Made by a program: the position numbers and the translations under genes
Notes under the pieces: model-generated
What the model saw: the letters and a program-made list of their open reading frames with translations, nothing else
What the model was told of the DNA's origin: nothing
The model's database searches: none
Shown here: positions 1 through 8,208 of the stretch, piece by piece
How positions within the stretch are numbered: the stretch's first letter is position 1
Layout: each line of letters opens with the position of its first letter
Assembly (NCBI RefSeq): GCF_010994095.1
Contig: NZ_WJYO01000007.1
Location: 186,001-250,000 of the forward strand
Reading direction: 5' to 3'
Source of the DNA: Mumia xiangluensis
GTDB lineage: Bacteria; Actinomycetota; Actinomycetes; Propionibacteriales; Nocardioidaceae
DNA length: 64,000 nt

Positions 1-262
1 GCAGCAGGGTGAGCCACACCCACGGCAGCGTCCCGGCGACGATGCCGACCTCCGCCAGCGACGTACGCCAGGCGGCCGCCGTCGGGCTGCCGGCTCGACG
101 GCGCCTGCGGGCCAGCCCCCACACCACCAGCGCCGCCAGGGGCAGCACGGTGAGCATGACGAGGGCGACCGACTCGTACCTGCCGATCCAGTCGCCCGGA
201 CCGGGACCGTTGATGATGACGCCGCGGCTGGGTGCGATCGACGGCGGGGACGGCTCGCTCAC
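1..262 (-). CDS. VanZ-like membrane protein, partial (C-terminus off the window)
   Basis: The first 87 codons are visible. They give a short polar N-terminus, a hydrophobic helix around residues 33-50 (SVALVMLTVLPLAALVVWGL), a basic cytoplasmic loop (LARRRRAG) and the start of a second hydrophobic helix (VGIVAGTLPWVWLTLL). This layout and the position directly after a vanY-type gene fit the VanZ family, whose members are small membrane proteins linked to teicoplanin tolerance. The GTG start overlaps the vanY stop (GTGA), so the two genes are translationally coupled. The family call rests on the first helices and on context only. Confidence 0.6.
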   Translation of the reverse strand, partial: MSEPSPPSIAPSRGVIINGPGPGDWIGRYESVALVMLTVLPLAALVVWGLARRRRRAGSPTAAAWRTSLAEVGIVAGTLPWVWLTLL

Positions 263-855
263 CGGCGCATCCTCGGGTCGTCGGTGGGATCGGCGTACGG
301 CGCAGGACAGCCGTCGGAGACGGCGTCGGGGCGCCGCTCGAAGTGCCACGGCTCGTTGCCGTAGACCTGGCAGAGCCCGAAGGACGCGCCGTGCCGCGAC
401 AGCCACGACATGGCCGACGTCGGACCGATGTCGACCGCGTCACCGGCTTCGTGCACGGACGTGCCGGGGCGGGCGACCCAACGCTCGGCCTCGTCCTCCG
501 AGCCGTACTTCGCCGCTGCTTCCTCGAAGAGCTGCTCCTGGTAGCGCTCCGACCGCCACCCGCTGTTGACGTCGAGCTCGACTCCGTCGTCGGCAGCCTC
601 GTCGGCGGCGTCCCGGAGCGAAGCGAGGAGCCTTCGGTCGAGGTTGGCCACCGCGGGGACATCGGCGAAGACCGAGGTGCCGTCGGCGACCACGCCGTCA
701 GCGACACCGACCGGACCGCGCTGGCCCACCAGTGGCGCGGCGGCGATCGGGCTGCACGCGACGGCGCACACGGGCACCGCGACGGCGGTCACAGCAGCGA
801 GGACGGTCGATCGGACGCGGCGTACGGCGGGTCGTCGTGACTGGTTTCGAGACAT
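259..855 (-). CDS. D-alanyl-D-alanine carboxypeptidase, VanY type, probable lipoprotein
   Basis: 198 aa. The N-terminus is basic, then hydrophobic, and ends in AVAC (Cys34), a plausible lipobox that would anchor the protein outside the membrane. The catalytic domain has the VanY/peptidase M15B zinc signature SVHEAGDAVD (SxHxxGxAxD) and the second His in EPWHFE. An intact enzyme would trim the terminal D-Ala from peptidoglycan stem pentapeptides. The start was taken at ATG 855 because the frame upstream of it runs antisense through the response regulator. It is divergent from a VanR/VanS-like pair 87 bp away, so co-regulation is likely. No vanH, vanA or vanX ligase genes are nearby, so a complete glycopeptide resistance operon is not supported. 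Confidence 0.85.
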   Translation of the reverse strand: MSRNQSRRPAVRRVRSTVLAAVTAVAVPVCAVACSPIAAAPLVGQRGPVGVADGVVADGTSVFADVPAVANLDRRLLASLRDAADEAADDGVELDVNSGWRSERYQEQLFEEAAAKYGSEDEAERWVARPGTSVHEAGDAVDIGPTSAMSWLSRHGASFGLCQVYGNEPWHFERRPDAVSDGCPAPYADPTDDPRMRR

Positions 856-901
856 GCCACCAGTACAGAAAAGGGGGTGTTGCCAGCGCGTATGCGGTTT
901 T

Positions 902-919
902 CGATACGGCGACGATACG
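902..919 (+). promoter_or_regulatory. Direct repeat upstream of the VanR-like gene
   Basis: CGATACG occurs at 902-908 and 913-919, an 11-bp period typical of OmpR/PhoB-family binding sites. A weaker related copy, CGTATGCGG, lies just upstream near 890. The repeat sits between vanY and the response regulator and could autoregulate both directions. Binding is inferred. Confidence 0.4.
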
Positions 920-942
920 TGCCTGCTCCCTACCATCGGAGC

Positions 943-1635
943 ATGCGCGTACTGGTCGTCGAGGACGAGCCCCTGCTTGCTGAGGCGATCCGTGATGGTC
1001 TGCGCCTGGAGGCCATCGCCGCCGACATCGCCGGAGACGGAGACACCGCGCTGGAGCTGCTGAGCGTCAACGCGTACGACCTCGCCGTGCTCGACCGCGA
1101 CATCCCCGGGCCGTCCGGGGACGAGGTCGCCCAGCGCATCGTCGCCTCCGGCACAGGCATGCCGATCCTGATGCTCACCGCGGCCGACCGCCTCGACGAC
1201 CTTGCCTCCGGCTTCGAGCTCGGCGCCGACGACTACCTGACGAAGCCGTTCGCGCTGCGCGAGCTCGTGCTCAGGCTGCGAGCACTCGATCGCCGACGCG
1301 CGCATAACAGGCCACCCGTGCACGAGATCGCCGGGCTGCGACTCGACCCGTTCCGCCGCGAGGTCTACCGCGACGGCCGCTACGTCGCGCTGACGCGCAA
1401 GCAGTTCGCCGTGCTCGAGATCCTCGTCGCCGCCGAGGGCGGTGTCATCAGCGCCGAGCAGCTCCTCGAGCGAGCGTGGGACGAGAACGCGGACCCGTTC
1501 ACCAACGCCGTACGCATCACCGTCTCTGCCCTGCGCAAGCGACTCGGCGAGCCCTGGCTGATCGCGACCGTGCCCGGCGTCGGCTATCGCATCGACACGC
1601 CTTCGGACGGGGCGGGCGGAGGCGATCGTGGATAG
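943..1635 (+). CDS. Two-component response regulator, OmpR/VanR type
   Basis: 230 aa. The N-terminal receiver domain has acidic residues VEDE (7-8), the phospho-acceptor Asp51 in AVLDRDIPG and conserved Lys101 in DYLTKPF. The C-terminal winged helix (about 130-225) carries LTRKQFAVLEIL and ends with VPGVGYRI, as in OmpR-family regulators. ATG 943 was chosen over the upstream ATG 877 because the receiver domain begins directly with MRVLVVEDE. The stop overlaps the start of the sensor kinase, so the pair is an operon. The divergent vanY/vanZ genes are the likely targets. Confidence 0.92.
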   Translation: MRVLVVEDEPLLAEAIRDGLRLEAIAADIAGDGDTALELLSVNAYDLAVLDRDIPGPSGDEVAQRIVASGTGMPILMLTAADRLDDLASGFELGADDYLTKPFALRELVLRLRALDRRRAHNRPPVHEIAGLRLDPFRREVYRDGRYVALTRKQFAVLEILVAAEGGVISAEQLLERAWDENADPFTNAVRITVSALRKRLGEPWLIATVPGVGYRIDTPSDGAGGGDRG

Positions 1636-2710
1636 GCCGCGCGGATTGAGCGTCCGCCTCAAGCTCACACTCAGCTATGCAGGCTTCCTGATGGTCGCCG
1701 GCGCCCTGCTGCTCGCCACGGTGTGGGTGTTCCTCCTGCGGTACGTCCCCGACCGCGCGAGCTTCGGTCCCGGCCCGTTCACGCCCACCCGCTCCGACCT
1801 CCTGGACGCCTTCGCTCCGAGAGCGGCCCAGGCGTTGGTGTTCCTGCTCGTCCTCGGTCTCGTCGGGGGCTGGTTCCTCGCCGGGCGGATGCTCGCTCCC
1901 CTGACCCGCATCACCAACGCCACGCGTCGGGCCGCCACCGGGTCGCTCGCGCACCGGATCGACATGGAGGGCCGCCAGGACGAGTTCCGCGAGCTCGCCG
2001 ACGCGTTCGACGCGATGCTCGCGCGGCTCGAGGCCCACGTCGCCGAGCAGCAACGGTTCGCGGCAAACGCCTCCCACGAGCTCCGTACGCCGTTGGCGGT
2101 CACGCAGACGCTCCTCGACCTCGCCCGCAAGGATCCGACCCGCGACTCCGCCGAGCTCATCGACCGTCTCTACGCCGTCAACGCCCGGGCGATCGACCTC
2201 ACCCAAGCGTTGCTCCTGCTCAGCCGCGCCGATCAGGGCGCCTTCTCAACTGAGCCGGTCGACCTGTCCCTCCTCGCCGAGGAGGTCACCGAGACGCTCC
2301 TCCCGCTCGCGGAGCAGCGCGGCATCACCATCGAGACGTCAGGCGACATCACCACGACCGTCGGCTCGCCTTCGCTCCTGCTGCAGATGACGACGAACCT
2401 CGTGCACAACGCGATCGTCCACAACCTCCCCGACGAGGGCAGCGTGTGGGTCACCACCGCCGTACAGGACTCGGGCGTGGCGCTCACCGTCGAGAACACC
2501 GGTGAGCAGCTCGGGGCGCAGCTCGTCACCACGCTCGCCGAGCCGTTCCGACGCGGCACCGATCGCGTGCACGCCGACCACTCCGGGGTCGGCCTGGGAC
2601 TGGCGATCGTCGAGCGCATCGCCGCTGCGCACGACGGCAGCCTCACCCTCGCGGCCCGGCCGACCGGAGGACTCTCCGTCACGGTCCGGCTGCCTCTCGC
2701 GCCCGCGTGA
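1628..2710 (+). CDS. Sensor histidine kinase, VanS type
   Basis: 360 aa. There are two membrane helices (about 13-38 and 66-86) around a short extracytoplasmic loop, a HAMP region (about 87-140), and a HisKA motif with phospho-acceptor His150 in NASHELRTPL. The C-terminal ATPase domain has the N-box NLVHNAIVHN and the G-box GVGLGLAIVER. GTG 1628 follows a GGAGG site and overlaps the regulator stop. The sensed loop is only about 25 residues, so the signal is probably at or in the membrane. It pairs with the upstream VanR-like regulator. Confidence 0.9.
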   Translation: MDRPRGLSVRLKLTLSYAGFLMVAGALLLATVWVFLLRYVPDRASFGPGPFTPTRSDLLDAFAPRAAQALVFLLVLGLVGGWFLAGRMLAPLTRITNATRRAATGSLAHRIDMEGRQDEFRELADAFDAMLARLEAHVAEQQRFAANASHELRTPLAVTQTLLDLARKDPTRDSAELIDRLYAVNARAIDLTQALLLLSRADQGAFSTEPVDLSLLAEEVTETLLPLAEQRGITIETSGDITTTVGSPSLLLQMTTNLVHNAIVHNLPDEGSVWVTTAVQDSGVALTVENTGEQLGAQLVTTLAEPFRRGTDRVHADHSGVGLGLAIVERIAAAHDGSLTLAARPTGGLSVTVRLPLAPA

Positions 2711-2756
2711 CCGCGGCCGCGCGGCGTAGGCCGCCGGTGCCTCGGCAGGCGCTGCG

Positions 2757-3203
2757 TCAGTGAGCAGCGGCGGTGACGCGACCGACCGGCTCGTCACTAC
2801 CGACCCGGCGCTCGACCTCTGTCGTACTGCGCGTCGTCGGCAGGCCAGCTGCCTGCCAGGCGTGGAATCCGCCGACCAGGTCCGTGGCGTCCAGCCCGAG
2901 AGCCACGAGCCAGGCGGCGACGAGCGAGGAGGTGTAGCCCTCGCTGCAGACGACGATCCAAGGCTGCCCCGGGCGCGCGATCGTGAGGCGAGCATCGGAG
3001 TCCGGGTGGAGCCGCCAGGCGATGTGGTTGGTCTCGACCACCACCGAGCCCGGGATCTCTCCCTCGGTACGGCGTTGCCACGCAGGGCGAATGTCGACGA
3101 GCACCGCGCCGTCGCCGACAGCGGCCGCCGCCTGCTCCGGCGTCTGGCGCAGGAGACCGGATCGCGCGTCGTCGAGCCAGGCTTCGAGTCCGACGAACGT
3201 CAT
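2757..3203 (-). CDS. Rhodanese-domain protein
   Basis: 148 aa, a single rhodanese-like domain. The active-site loop is VVCSEGYTSSLVA, with the catalytic Cys at the loop start, and the N-terminal VLVDIRPAWQR matches the family's VDVR motif. It could transfer sulfane sulfur. Its start overlaps the end of cysteine dioxygenase by 4 nt, so it is probably co-translated and acts in cysteine sulfur metabolism. The physiological acceptor cannot be read from sequence. Confidence 0.88.
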   Translation of the reverse strand: MTFVGLEAWLDDARSGLLRQTPEQAAAAVGDGAVLVDIRPAWQRRTEGEIPGSVVVETNHIAWRLHPDSDARLTIARPGQPWIVVCSEGYTSSLVAAWLVALGLDATDLVGGFHAWQAAGLPTTRSTTEVERRVGSDEPVGRVTAAAH

Positions 3204-3730
3204 GCGCTGATCCGCTCGGGCGACGGTGCCTCTGGGTCGTCGGTCCAGCTCGAGGCCCGCCGCACCAACGTGCTGCCGGTCGTGTCGTAGTAGTTCATCA
3301 AGGAGATCGGTGGCGAGTAGGCGTGCACGCTGACGGCCGGGAGATCGTCGTGGTTGCGGACGTCGTGGACGTAGCGAGGTCCGAAGGAGACGGTGTCGCC
3401 GTCCCGGCGCACGCGGTCGACCAGCCGTCCGGTGGAACCGTGGCGCGAGCCGGCCCAGACGTACTCGGTGAGCGCCCCCTCGACCACGGTGAACACGCCC
3501 GACGAACCACCGTGGTCGTGGAGCTCGGTCCCCTGCTCCTTGGTCCAGCTGATCAACCAGACCTCGACGTCGTCGTCGGCATGGATGCGGACATGCCAGC
3601 GCTCGTCCCAGTCGAACGTCGGCGTGTAGACACCCGCCCGGGCCTCAGCGGCGAACCGGTCGACGACCGTACGCAGCTGGGCGGGCGTGAGTGCGCGACC
3701 GGAGCGCGGGTGGAGGGTTGAGACAGTCAC
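3200..3730 (-). CDS. Cysteine dioxygenase (type I, cupin)
   Basis: 176 aa. The iron ligands of the cupin core appear as HDHGGSSG (first motif, two His) and YVHDVRN (third His). ISLMNYYD near the end is typical of bacterial enzymes. The family oxidises cysteine to cysteine sulfinate with a mononuclear iron centre. The first bacterial motif has Gly where eukaryotic enzymes have the crosslinked Cys (HDHG). An AT-rich promoter-like stretch (about 3735-3775) precedes the ATG. The rhodanese gene follows in the same operon. Confidence 0.9.
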   Translation of the reverse strand: MTVSTLHPRSGRALTPAQLRTVVDRFAAEARAGVYTPTFDWDERWHVRIHADDDVEVWLISWTKEQGTELHDHGGSSGVFTVVEGALTEYVWAGSRHGSTGRLVDRVRRDGDTVSFGPRYVHDVRNHDDLPAVSVHAYSPPISLMNYYDTTGSTLVRRASSWTDDPEAPSPERISA

Positions 3731-3807
3731 CCGGTCATTATGTCTTTAAACTCTAGTGACTTACATGCTTTTGCTCAGTCAGGACGAATCGGTCGACCAG
3801 GGACCGG

Positions 3808-4431
3808 CTACGCGGCTCCGGGAGGCACGGGGTCCCTCTCCGCGTGGCCCAGTGACGACCTCTCGAGCGCAACCAGGTCCGACGTGTAGTTCGGTCGAGA
3901 GCGGACCACCTTGAGATCGGTCACCAGTGCAGCGATCAGCTCGTCGTGCGATCGACGAGGCTTGCGAATCATCTCGGTAGTCAGCGGCACGTCGCCGAAC
4001 TCGAACATGGCGTCCCAGGAGGAGTCCCACTCGCCGCGCCAGACTTCGCGACGCGGGAGAGCACTGCTTCGGACCTTGGGATCGGTGCCCCACTCGCCGA
4101 ACGTCCGGTAGCAGTCGTCGAGGAAGGCGTCGTACCTCTGTCGCACCCGGGGCGAAAACAGAGGAGCTGCCACGAAGAACTCTCGATCGAGCTGCCGTTT
4201 GAGGGCGATCACCTCGGGGGGCGAGATGTCGCGCCAGTCCCCCATGAACGTCACGTAGCAGACGAGCGTGTTGAGACGCGGAGCTAGCGCGCTGTAGTAC
4301 TCCAGCTGTACACGCTTGAGCTCGTCGTTACGCGACTGACGGATGCTGAGGACGTACGCCAGCCACGCCACCGCGAACGGCGACAGGAACAGGCCGATCG
4401 CCTGCAGAGCTTCCCACCACGAGTTCGACAT
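3808..4431 (-). CDS. Hypothetical protein with one N-terminal membrane helix
   Basis: 207 aa, not assigned to a family. An N-terminal hydrophobic segment (about 9-30, ALQAIGLFLSPFAVAWLAYV) is followed by a charged, mostly helical cytoplasmic domain rich in Arg and Trp. The architecture resembles small membrane-anchored proteins of accessory regions. Codon use looks like that of its neighbours. It is monocistronic, between the cysteine dioxygenase promoter and the LuxR-type regulator gene. No function is proposed. Confidence 0.65.
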   Translation of the reverse strand: MSNSWWEALQAIGLFLSPFAVAWLAYVLSIRQSRNDELKRVQLEYYSALAPRLNTLVCYVTFMGDWRDISPPEVIALKRQLDREFFVAAPLFSPRVRQRYDAFLDDCYRTFGEWGTDPKVRSSALPRREVWRGEWDSSWDAMFEFGDVPLTTEMIRKPRRSHDELIAALVTDLKVVRSRPNYTSDLVALERSSLGHAERDPVPPGAA

Positions 4432-4557
4432 CCCCTCAGAATGCCAGCGGCGAGCGCCCGTTCGCGGGATGAAACCATCGAACTTTGATCCGACCCGAGG
4501 TCGGAACCTGCGCGCGACTCCACCGCGTGCCGCAGGTCGGTCCGTCCGCTCCCGACC

Positions 4558-5178
4558 TCAGATCCATCCCAGCTCGCGCGCCTTCAACGCAGCCTCGTAC
4601 CGGTTCGCCACCGCGAGCTTCGTCATCGCCGAGGACAGGTAGTTGCGGGTCGTCCCGACGGCGAGATGCGCACGGCGGGCGATCTCCTCGATGGAGGCGC
4701 CATCGATCGCGAACTCGAGCACGTCGGCCTCTCGCGCGGTGAGCGGCGAGTCCCCCGTGCTGATCGCCTCCGCCGCGAGGGCCGGGTCGACGTACCGGCC
4801 GCCGTCGTGCACGGTACGGATCACTGACGCGAGCGTCGATGCCGAGCTCGTCTTCGGCAGGAACCCACGGACGCCAGCCGACAGAGCGCGCTTGAGGTAG
4901 CCGGGGCGGCCGTGGCTCGTCACGATGAGGACGCCCGCGTTCGGGGTCTGCTCGAGCAGACGCACCGCGGTGTCGATCCCGTCGAGGCCGGTCATCTGCA
5001 GGTCGAGCACCGCGACAGCGACGGGCTCGCCGGAGCGTACGCGCTGCTGCCAGAGCGCGAGCAGCTCCTCGCCAGAGTCGACATGCGCCACGACGTCGAG
5101 ATCGGGCTCGAGGTCGAGCATCGTCGCCAGCGCGGTCCGGATGAGGGTCTCGTCATCGGCGAGGAGCACCGGGATCAT
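4558..5178 (-). CDS. Response regulator, NarL/LuxR family (DesR-like)
   Basis: 206 aa. The receiver domain has acidic ADDE (8-10) and phospho-acceptor Asp59 in AVLDLQMTGLDG. A C-terminal LuxR-type helix-turn-helix begins at LTAREADVLEFA and runs through SIEEIARRAHLAVGTTRNYLSSAM. ATG 5178 overlaps the kinase stop (ATGA). It is the last gene of a four-gene operon: ABC ATPase, ABC permease, histidine kinase, regulator. It probably controls its own operon, perhaps through the palindrome at 8177-8190. Confidence 0.92.
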   Translation of the reverse strand: MIPVLLADDETLIRTALATMLDLEPDLDVVAHVDSGEELLALWQQRVRSGEPVAVAVLDLQMTGLDGIDTAVRLLEQTPNAGVLIVTSHGRPGYLKRALSAGVRGFLPKTSSASTLASVIRTVHDGGRYVDPALAAEAISTGDSPLTAREADVLEFAIDGASIEEIARRAHLAVGTTRNYLSSAMTKLAVANRYEAALKARELGWI

Positions 5179-6314
5179 GACGTCTCCCACCGAACCTCCA
5201 GGACGTACAGGTCGTCGTGCACGGAAGTCCTCATCCTCGCCCCCACCTCCGCCAGCCGCTCGGCCAGCCCGCGCTGGCCCGCCCGCGCGTCCGACACCTC
5301 GCCCGCGGCGTCGTTCGTCAGCGACATGCCCTCCGGACCGAGCGTGAGCGTCGCGGTGGTCGCGGCCGAGTGCTTCACGATGTTGGTGGTGCCCTCGCGG
5401 ACGACCCAGGCGGCGGCCTCGTGGTACGCCGTCGGCACCGTCGCCGGATCGCCTTCGACCACCAGCCGGCACCCGGCTGCCGACAGCAGCGACTGCGCGC
5501 CCGCGACCTCGGCGCTGAGGCTCACCTCGCGATACCCCTGCACGAGCGCGCGCATCTGCTCCATCGACTCCACCGCGATCGCCTTGACGTCGTCCATCTC
5601 CGCGGCGGCGCGGTCGTGCTCCCCTGCGCGCGTCAGCGTCGCCGCGAGCTCGCTCTTCACCGCGACCGCGGAGAATCCTCGACCGACGACGTCGTGGAGG
5701 TCGCGGGAGAACCGCAGGCGTTCCTCGGCGACCCGCAGCTCTGCCTCGACCGACTTGGCGTGCTCGAGATCCTCGACGACCCGCAGGCTCCACAGGGTGA
5801 GCAGCGTCGTCGTCGCCATGAACGCGCCCACGACCGCCACCACGGCGGCCACCTGCAGCGCCTCGGTCGGCGAGCTGCCGTACGCGAGCCCGGCGAGGAC
5901 GGCGACCACGGCGAGCGCGTACCACCGCCACCGCAGGAACGGGACGATCGCCACGGCGATCAGCAGCACGGCGAGCAAGCCGGTCACGCTGGCGTCGTCG
6001 ACGACCGCATCGTCCGAGGAGCTGTGCGCCACGACGGAGGACACCACGCCGACGACGACGAGCACAGCTGCGGCGACGACTGCCGCCCGCCGCTGCACCG
6101 CCCGCGGCCAGTCGGTGAGCTCGGGGCGAGCCTCGATCGCGGCGACGCCCGCCAGGCCGGCGACGACGATCAGGACCCGTGACCACGGCGTGGTCACCGC
6201 GAACGCCATCGCCACGACAACCGCGACGACCGCCCCCTCCAACGCGACCCGGCTGTAGAGCCGGAACCGCTGCCGATCGCTCAGCGGATGCCACCAGGCA
6301 GCGACACGGTTCAC
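5175..6314 (-). CDS. Sensor histidine kinase, DesK/NarX-like (HisKA_3)
   Basis: 379 aa from GTG 6314. Several hydrophobic segments between about 25 and 180 form a membrane sensor domain. The HisKA_3 motif FSRDLHDVVGRGFSAVAVK has phospho-acceptor His207, and a short HATPase domain has REGTTNIVKHS. GTG 6314 was chosen because it overlaps the permease stop (GTGA). An upstream ATG (6371) would run 57 nt into the permease. It partners with the LuxR-type regulator downstream. The sensor has no large extracytoplasmic domain, which suggests membrane-state sensing. Confidence 0.88.
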   Translation of the reverse strand: MNRVAAWWHPLSDRQRFRLYSRVALEGAVVAVVVAMAFAVTTPWSRVLIVVAGLAGVAAIEARPELTDWPRAVQRRAAVVAAAVLVVVGVVSSVVAHSSSDDAVVDDASVTGLLAVLLIAVAIVPFLRWRWYALAVVAVLAGLAYGSSPTEALQVAAVVAVVGAFMATTTLLTLWSLRVVEDLEHAKSVEAELRVAEERLRFSRDLHDVVGRGFSAVAVKSELAATLTRAGEHDRAAAEMDDVKAIAVESMEQMRALVQGYREVSLSAEVAGAQSLLSAAGCRLVVEGDPATVPTAYHEAAAWVVREGTTNIVKHSAATTATLTLGPEGMSLTNDAAGEVSDARAGQRGLAERLAEVGARMRTSVHDDLYVLEVRWETS

Positions 6315-7126
6315 CCGCGGTCGTCCCAGCGGAAGCTCCTCTGCACGACGACGAGGGTGAGGACTGTCCATACGACAAGTGTCGCAACCGGACGACCGAG
6401 CTCGCCGAACGACGCGGCGAAGCCGACCGCATCCGCGTCCGGTGCGCTCAGCGGCCGACCCAGCGCACCGATCGCGACGAGGTCGGAGACCGCGGCGAAC
6501 GGCGTCCAGTCGAGGACCTGGGCGATGTTGTCGGGGAACACGGCACGGAGGCTGCCGAGGCCGGCCGTCGCGAGAGCGATGACAGGCAGCGAGGTGATCT
6601 GCGCGGCTTCGGCGTTCTTCGTGTACGCGGCGGTGAGCAGCGCCAGCAGTGTGAAGACCACGACGCCGCCAGCCAGGCCGAGCACCATCGCGAGCACGTT
6701 CACCGGTGCCGGTGCGCCCGTGGAGTAGACGACGGCCGCGACCACCGCGGCGCCGGCGAACGTCAACAGCGCTCCCGGCACCGCGGGCGCGGTCTTGATC
6801 TGCCAGTCGGCTGCCTCCCCTGTACGCAGCCGCTTCAGCACACCCTCGCCGCGCCGCGTCGTGATCATCGACAGCACCGAGTAGTACTGGACGAAGACGA
6901 CGGTGATGTACGCGACCATCTCCAGCGCGGTCGCCGCCAGCTCCGGCGTGCTGCCGCCGGTCCTCCGCCCGATGACGTACGGCAGCAGCGGGATCGCGAT
7001 CGGGAACACGGTCCCCATGAACATCAGCGTCCGGTTGCGCCGGAACTGCAGGTACTCGGCGTTCGCGAGCGCGACCAGCGGTCGCATGCGGCTCGGCGTC
7101 GGCGTGGTGGTGGTCGTCGTGGTCAT
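6311..7126 (-). CDS. ABC-2 type transporter permease
   Basis: 271 aa. About six hydrophobic segments follow a Thr-rich N-terminus. The run MFMGTVFPIAIPLLPYVIG at the start and the cytoplasmic RRGEGVLKRLRTG loop are typical of ABC-2 exporters. ATG 7126 overlaps the ATPase stop (ATGA). It forms the membrane part of an exporter with the upstream ATPase; the adjoining kinase/regulator pair presumably senses the exported substrate or membrane stress. The substrate is unknown. Confidence 0.87.
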   Translation of the reverse strand: MTTTTTTTPTPSRMRPLVALANAEYLQFRRNRTLMFMGTVFPIAIPLLPYVIGRRTGGSTPELAATALEMVAYITVVFVQYYSVLSMITTRRGEGVLKRLRTGEAADWQIKTAPAVPGALLTFAGAAVVAAVVYSTGAPAPVNVLAMVLGLAGGVVVFTLLALLTAAYTKNAEAAQITSLPVIALATAGLGSLRAVFPDNIAQVLDWTPFAAVSDLVAIGALGRPLSAPDADAVGFAASFGELGRPVATLVVWTVLTLVVVQRSFRWDDRG

Positions 7127-8097
7127 GCCGTTGCTCCCATCGGTACGGCGGTGGTGGCCGAGGTGCGGTCGCCCTCGGCGATGCGGAGGAACACGGACTC
7201 GAGCGAGGCGGCACGCGCCTCGAGCCCGGAGAGCTGCAGCCGAAGGTCGTCGGCCCATCCGAGCAGCTCCGACAGGTGCCCCTGCAGGTCGTGGGTGCTG
7301 ATCGTGACGCGAGCGCCGGCGTCGACCTCCGCGCCGCGCAACGGCGGCAGGGCGAGACCGGGGTGGTCGAACGTGATCCTCGCGGGCTGCGAGTCGACGA
7401 TCTCGCGCAGCGTGCCGCAGACGACGATCTCGCCGCGGTGCATGATCGCGACGCGGTCGGCCAGCGCCTCGGCCTCGTCGAGGTAGTGCGTCGTCAGGAC
7501 CATCGTCACGCCGGCGGACTTCAGGTCGGCGAGCAGCTGCCACGTGCCGCGACGGCTCTCCGGGTCGAGACCCGTGGTCGGCTCGTCGAGGAACAGGAGC
7601 TTCGGCTGCCCGAGCAGCGCGCACGCCAGGTCGACGCGGCGCTGCTCGCCCCCCGACAGCGCCGCCACCCGCACGTCGGCCCGGTCGGTCAGCCTGACCC
7701 GCTCGAGGACGTCCTCGACCGTCGTCGGGTTGCTGCACGTGCCGCGCCACATCTCCAACGTCTCGGTGACGGTCAGCTCGGCGGGAAGGCCGCCGCTCTG
7801 CAGCATCGTGCCCACCCTCGGCCGGATCTGCCGACGGTCGCGCACCGGGTCGAGCCCGAACACCGCAACCTCGCCGGCAGTCGGCGACGCGAGCCCTTCC
7901 AGCAGGTCGAACGTCGACGTCTTGCCCGCACCGTTCGTCCCCAGGAGGGCGAACACCTCCCCCTCGGTGACGTCGAGGTCGATCCCGCGGACGGCCTCGT
8001 ACGCGGTGGCACCCTCGCCGTACACGCGTCGTAGGCCCCGCGCCTCGATCACGGGAGCCCGCTCGTCAGGCTTCGATCCACTCAGCTGTTCGCTCAT
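7123..8097 (-). CDS. ABC transporter ATP-binding protein (drug/lipid exporter type)
   Basis: 324 aa. Walker A is GTNGAGKT (53-60), the signature is LSGGEQRRVDLA, Walker B is LLFLDEPTTGLDP and the switch His is in VLTTHYLDEAEAL. A C-terminal extension of about 90 residues follows, as in DrrA-like exporters. It is the first gene of the four-gene operon ending at 4558. The likely promoter lies between 8098 and 8208, where a 14-bp palindrome is seen. Confidence 0.92.
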   Translation of the reverse strand: MSEQLSGSKPDERAPVIEARGLRRVYGEGATAYEAVRGIDLDVTEGEVFALLGTNGAGKTSTFDLLEGLASPTAGEVAVFGLDPVRDRRQIRPRVGTMLQSGGLPAELTVTETLEMWRGTCSNPTTVEDVLERVRLTDRADVRVAALSGGEQRRVDLACALLGQPKLLFLDEPTTGLDPESRRGTWQLLADLKSAGVTMVLTTHYLDEAEALADRVAIMHRGEIVVCGTLREIVDSQPARITFDHPGLALPPLRGAEVDAGARVTISTHDLQGHLSELLGWADDLRLQLSGLEARAASLESVFLRIAEGDRTSATTAVPMGATA

Positions 8098-8176
8098 GCC
8101 TCCAGCGTCGCCGGCGCCCCGCGTCGCCAGTAGTGCACGGCGTCACGAAGAGGCGTGGATCCGTCACGGCCTCGCG

Positions 8177-8190
8177 ATGACGAATGTCAT
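8177..8190. promoter_or_regulatory. Palindrome ATGAC-GAAT-GTCAT upstream of the ABC/two-component operon
   Basis: The 14-bp sequence ATGACGAATGTCAT has perfect 5-bp arms and lies about 80 bp upstream of the ABC ATPase start. It is a plausible dimer site for the operon's own NarL/LuxR-type regulator. Ownership is inferred from position only. Confidence 0.45.
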
Positions 8191-8208
8191 GCGCGGCAGC
8201 CGCCGGGC

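Noticed and set aside
1-2710. A complete glycopeptide resistance operon.
   Set aside because: No vanH, vanA/B ligase or vanX gene is seen; only regulator pair, vanY and a partial vanZ.
2711-2756. Terminator between vanS and the rhodanese gene.
   Set aside because: GC-rich imperfect pairing only; no clean stem could be drawn.
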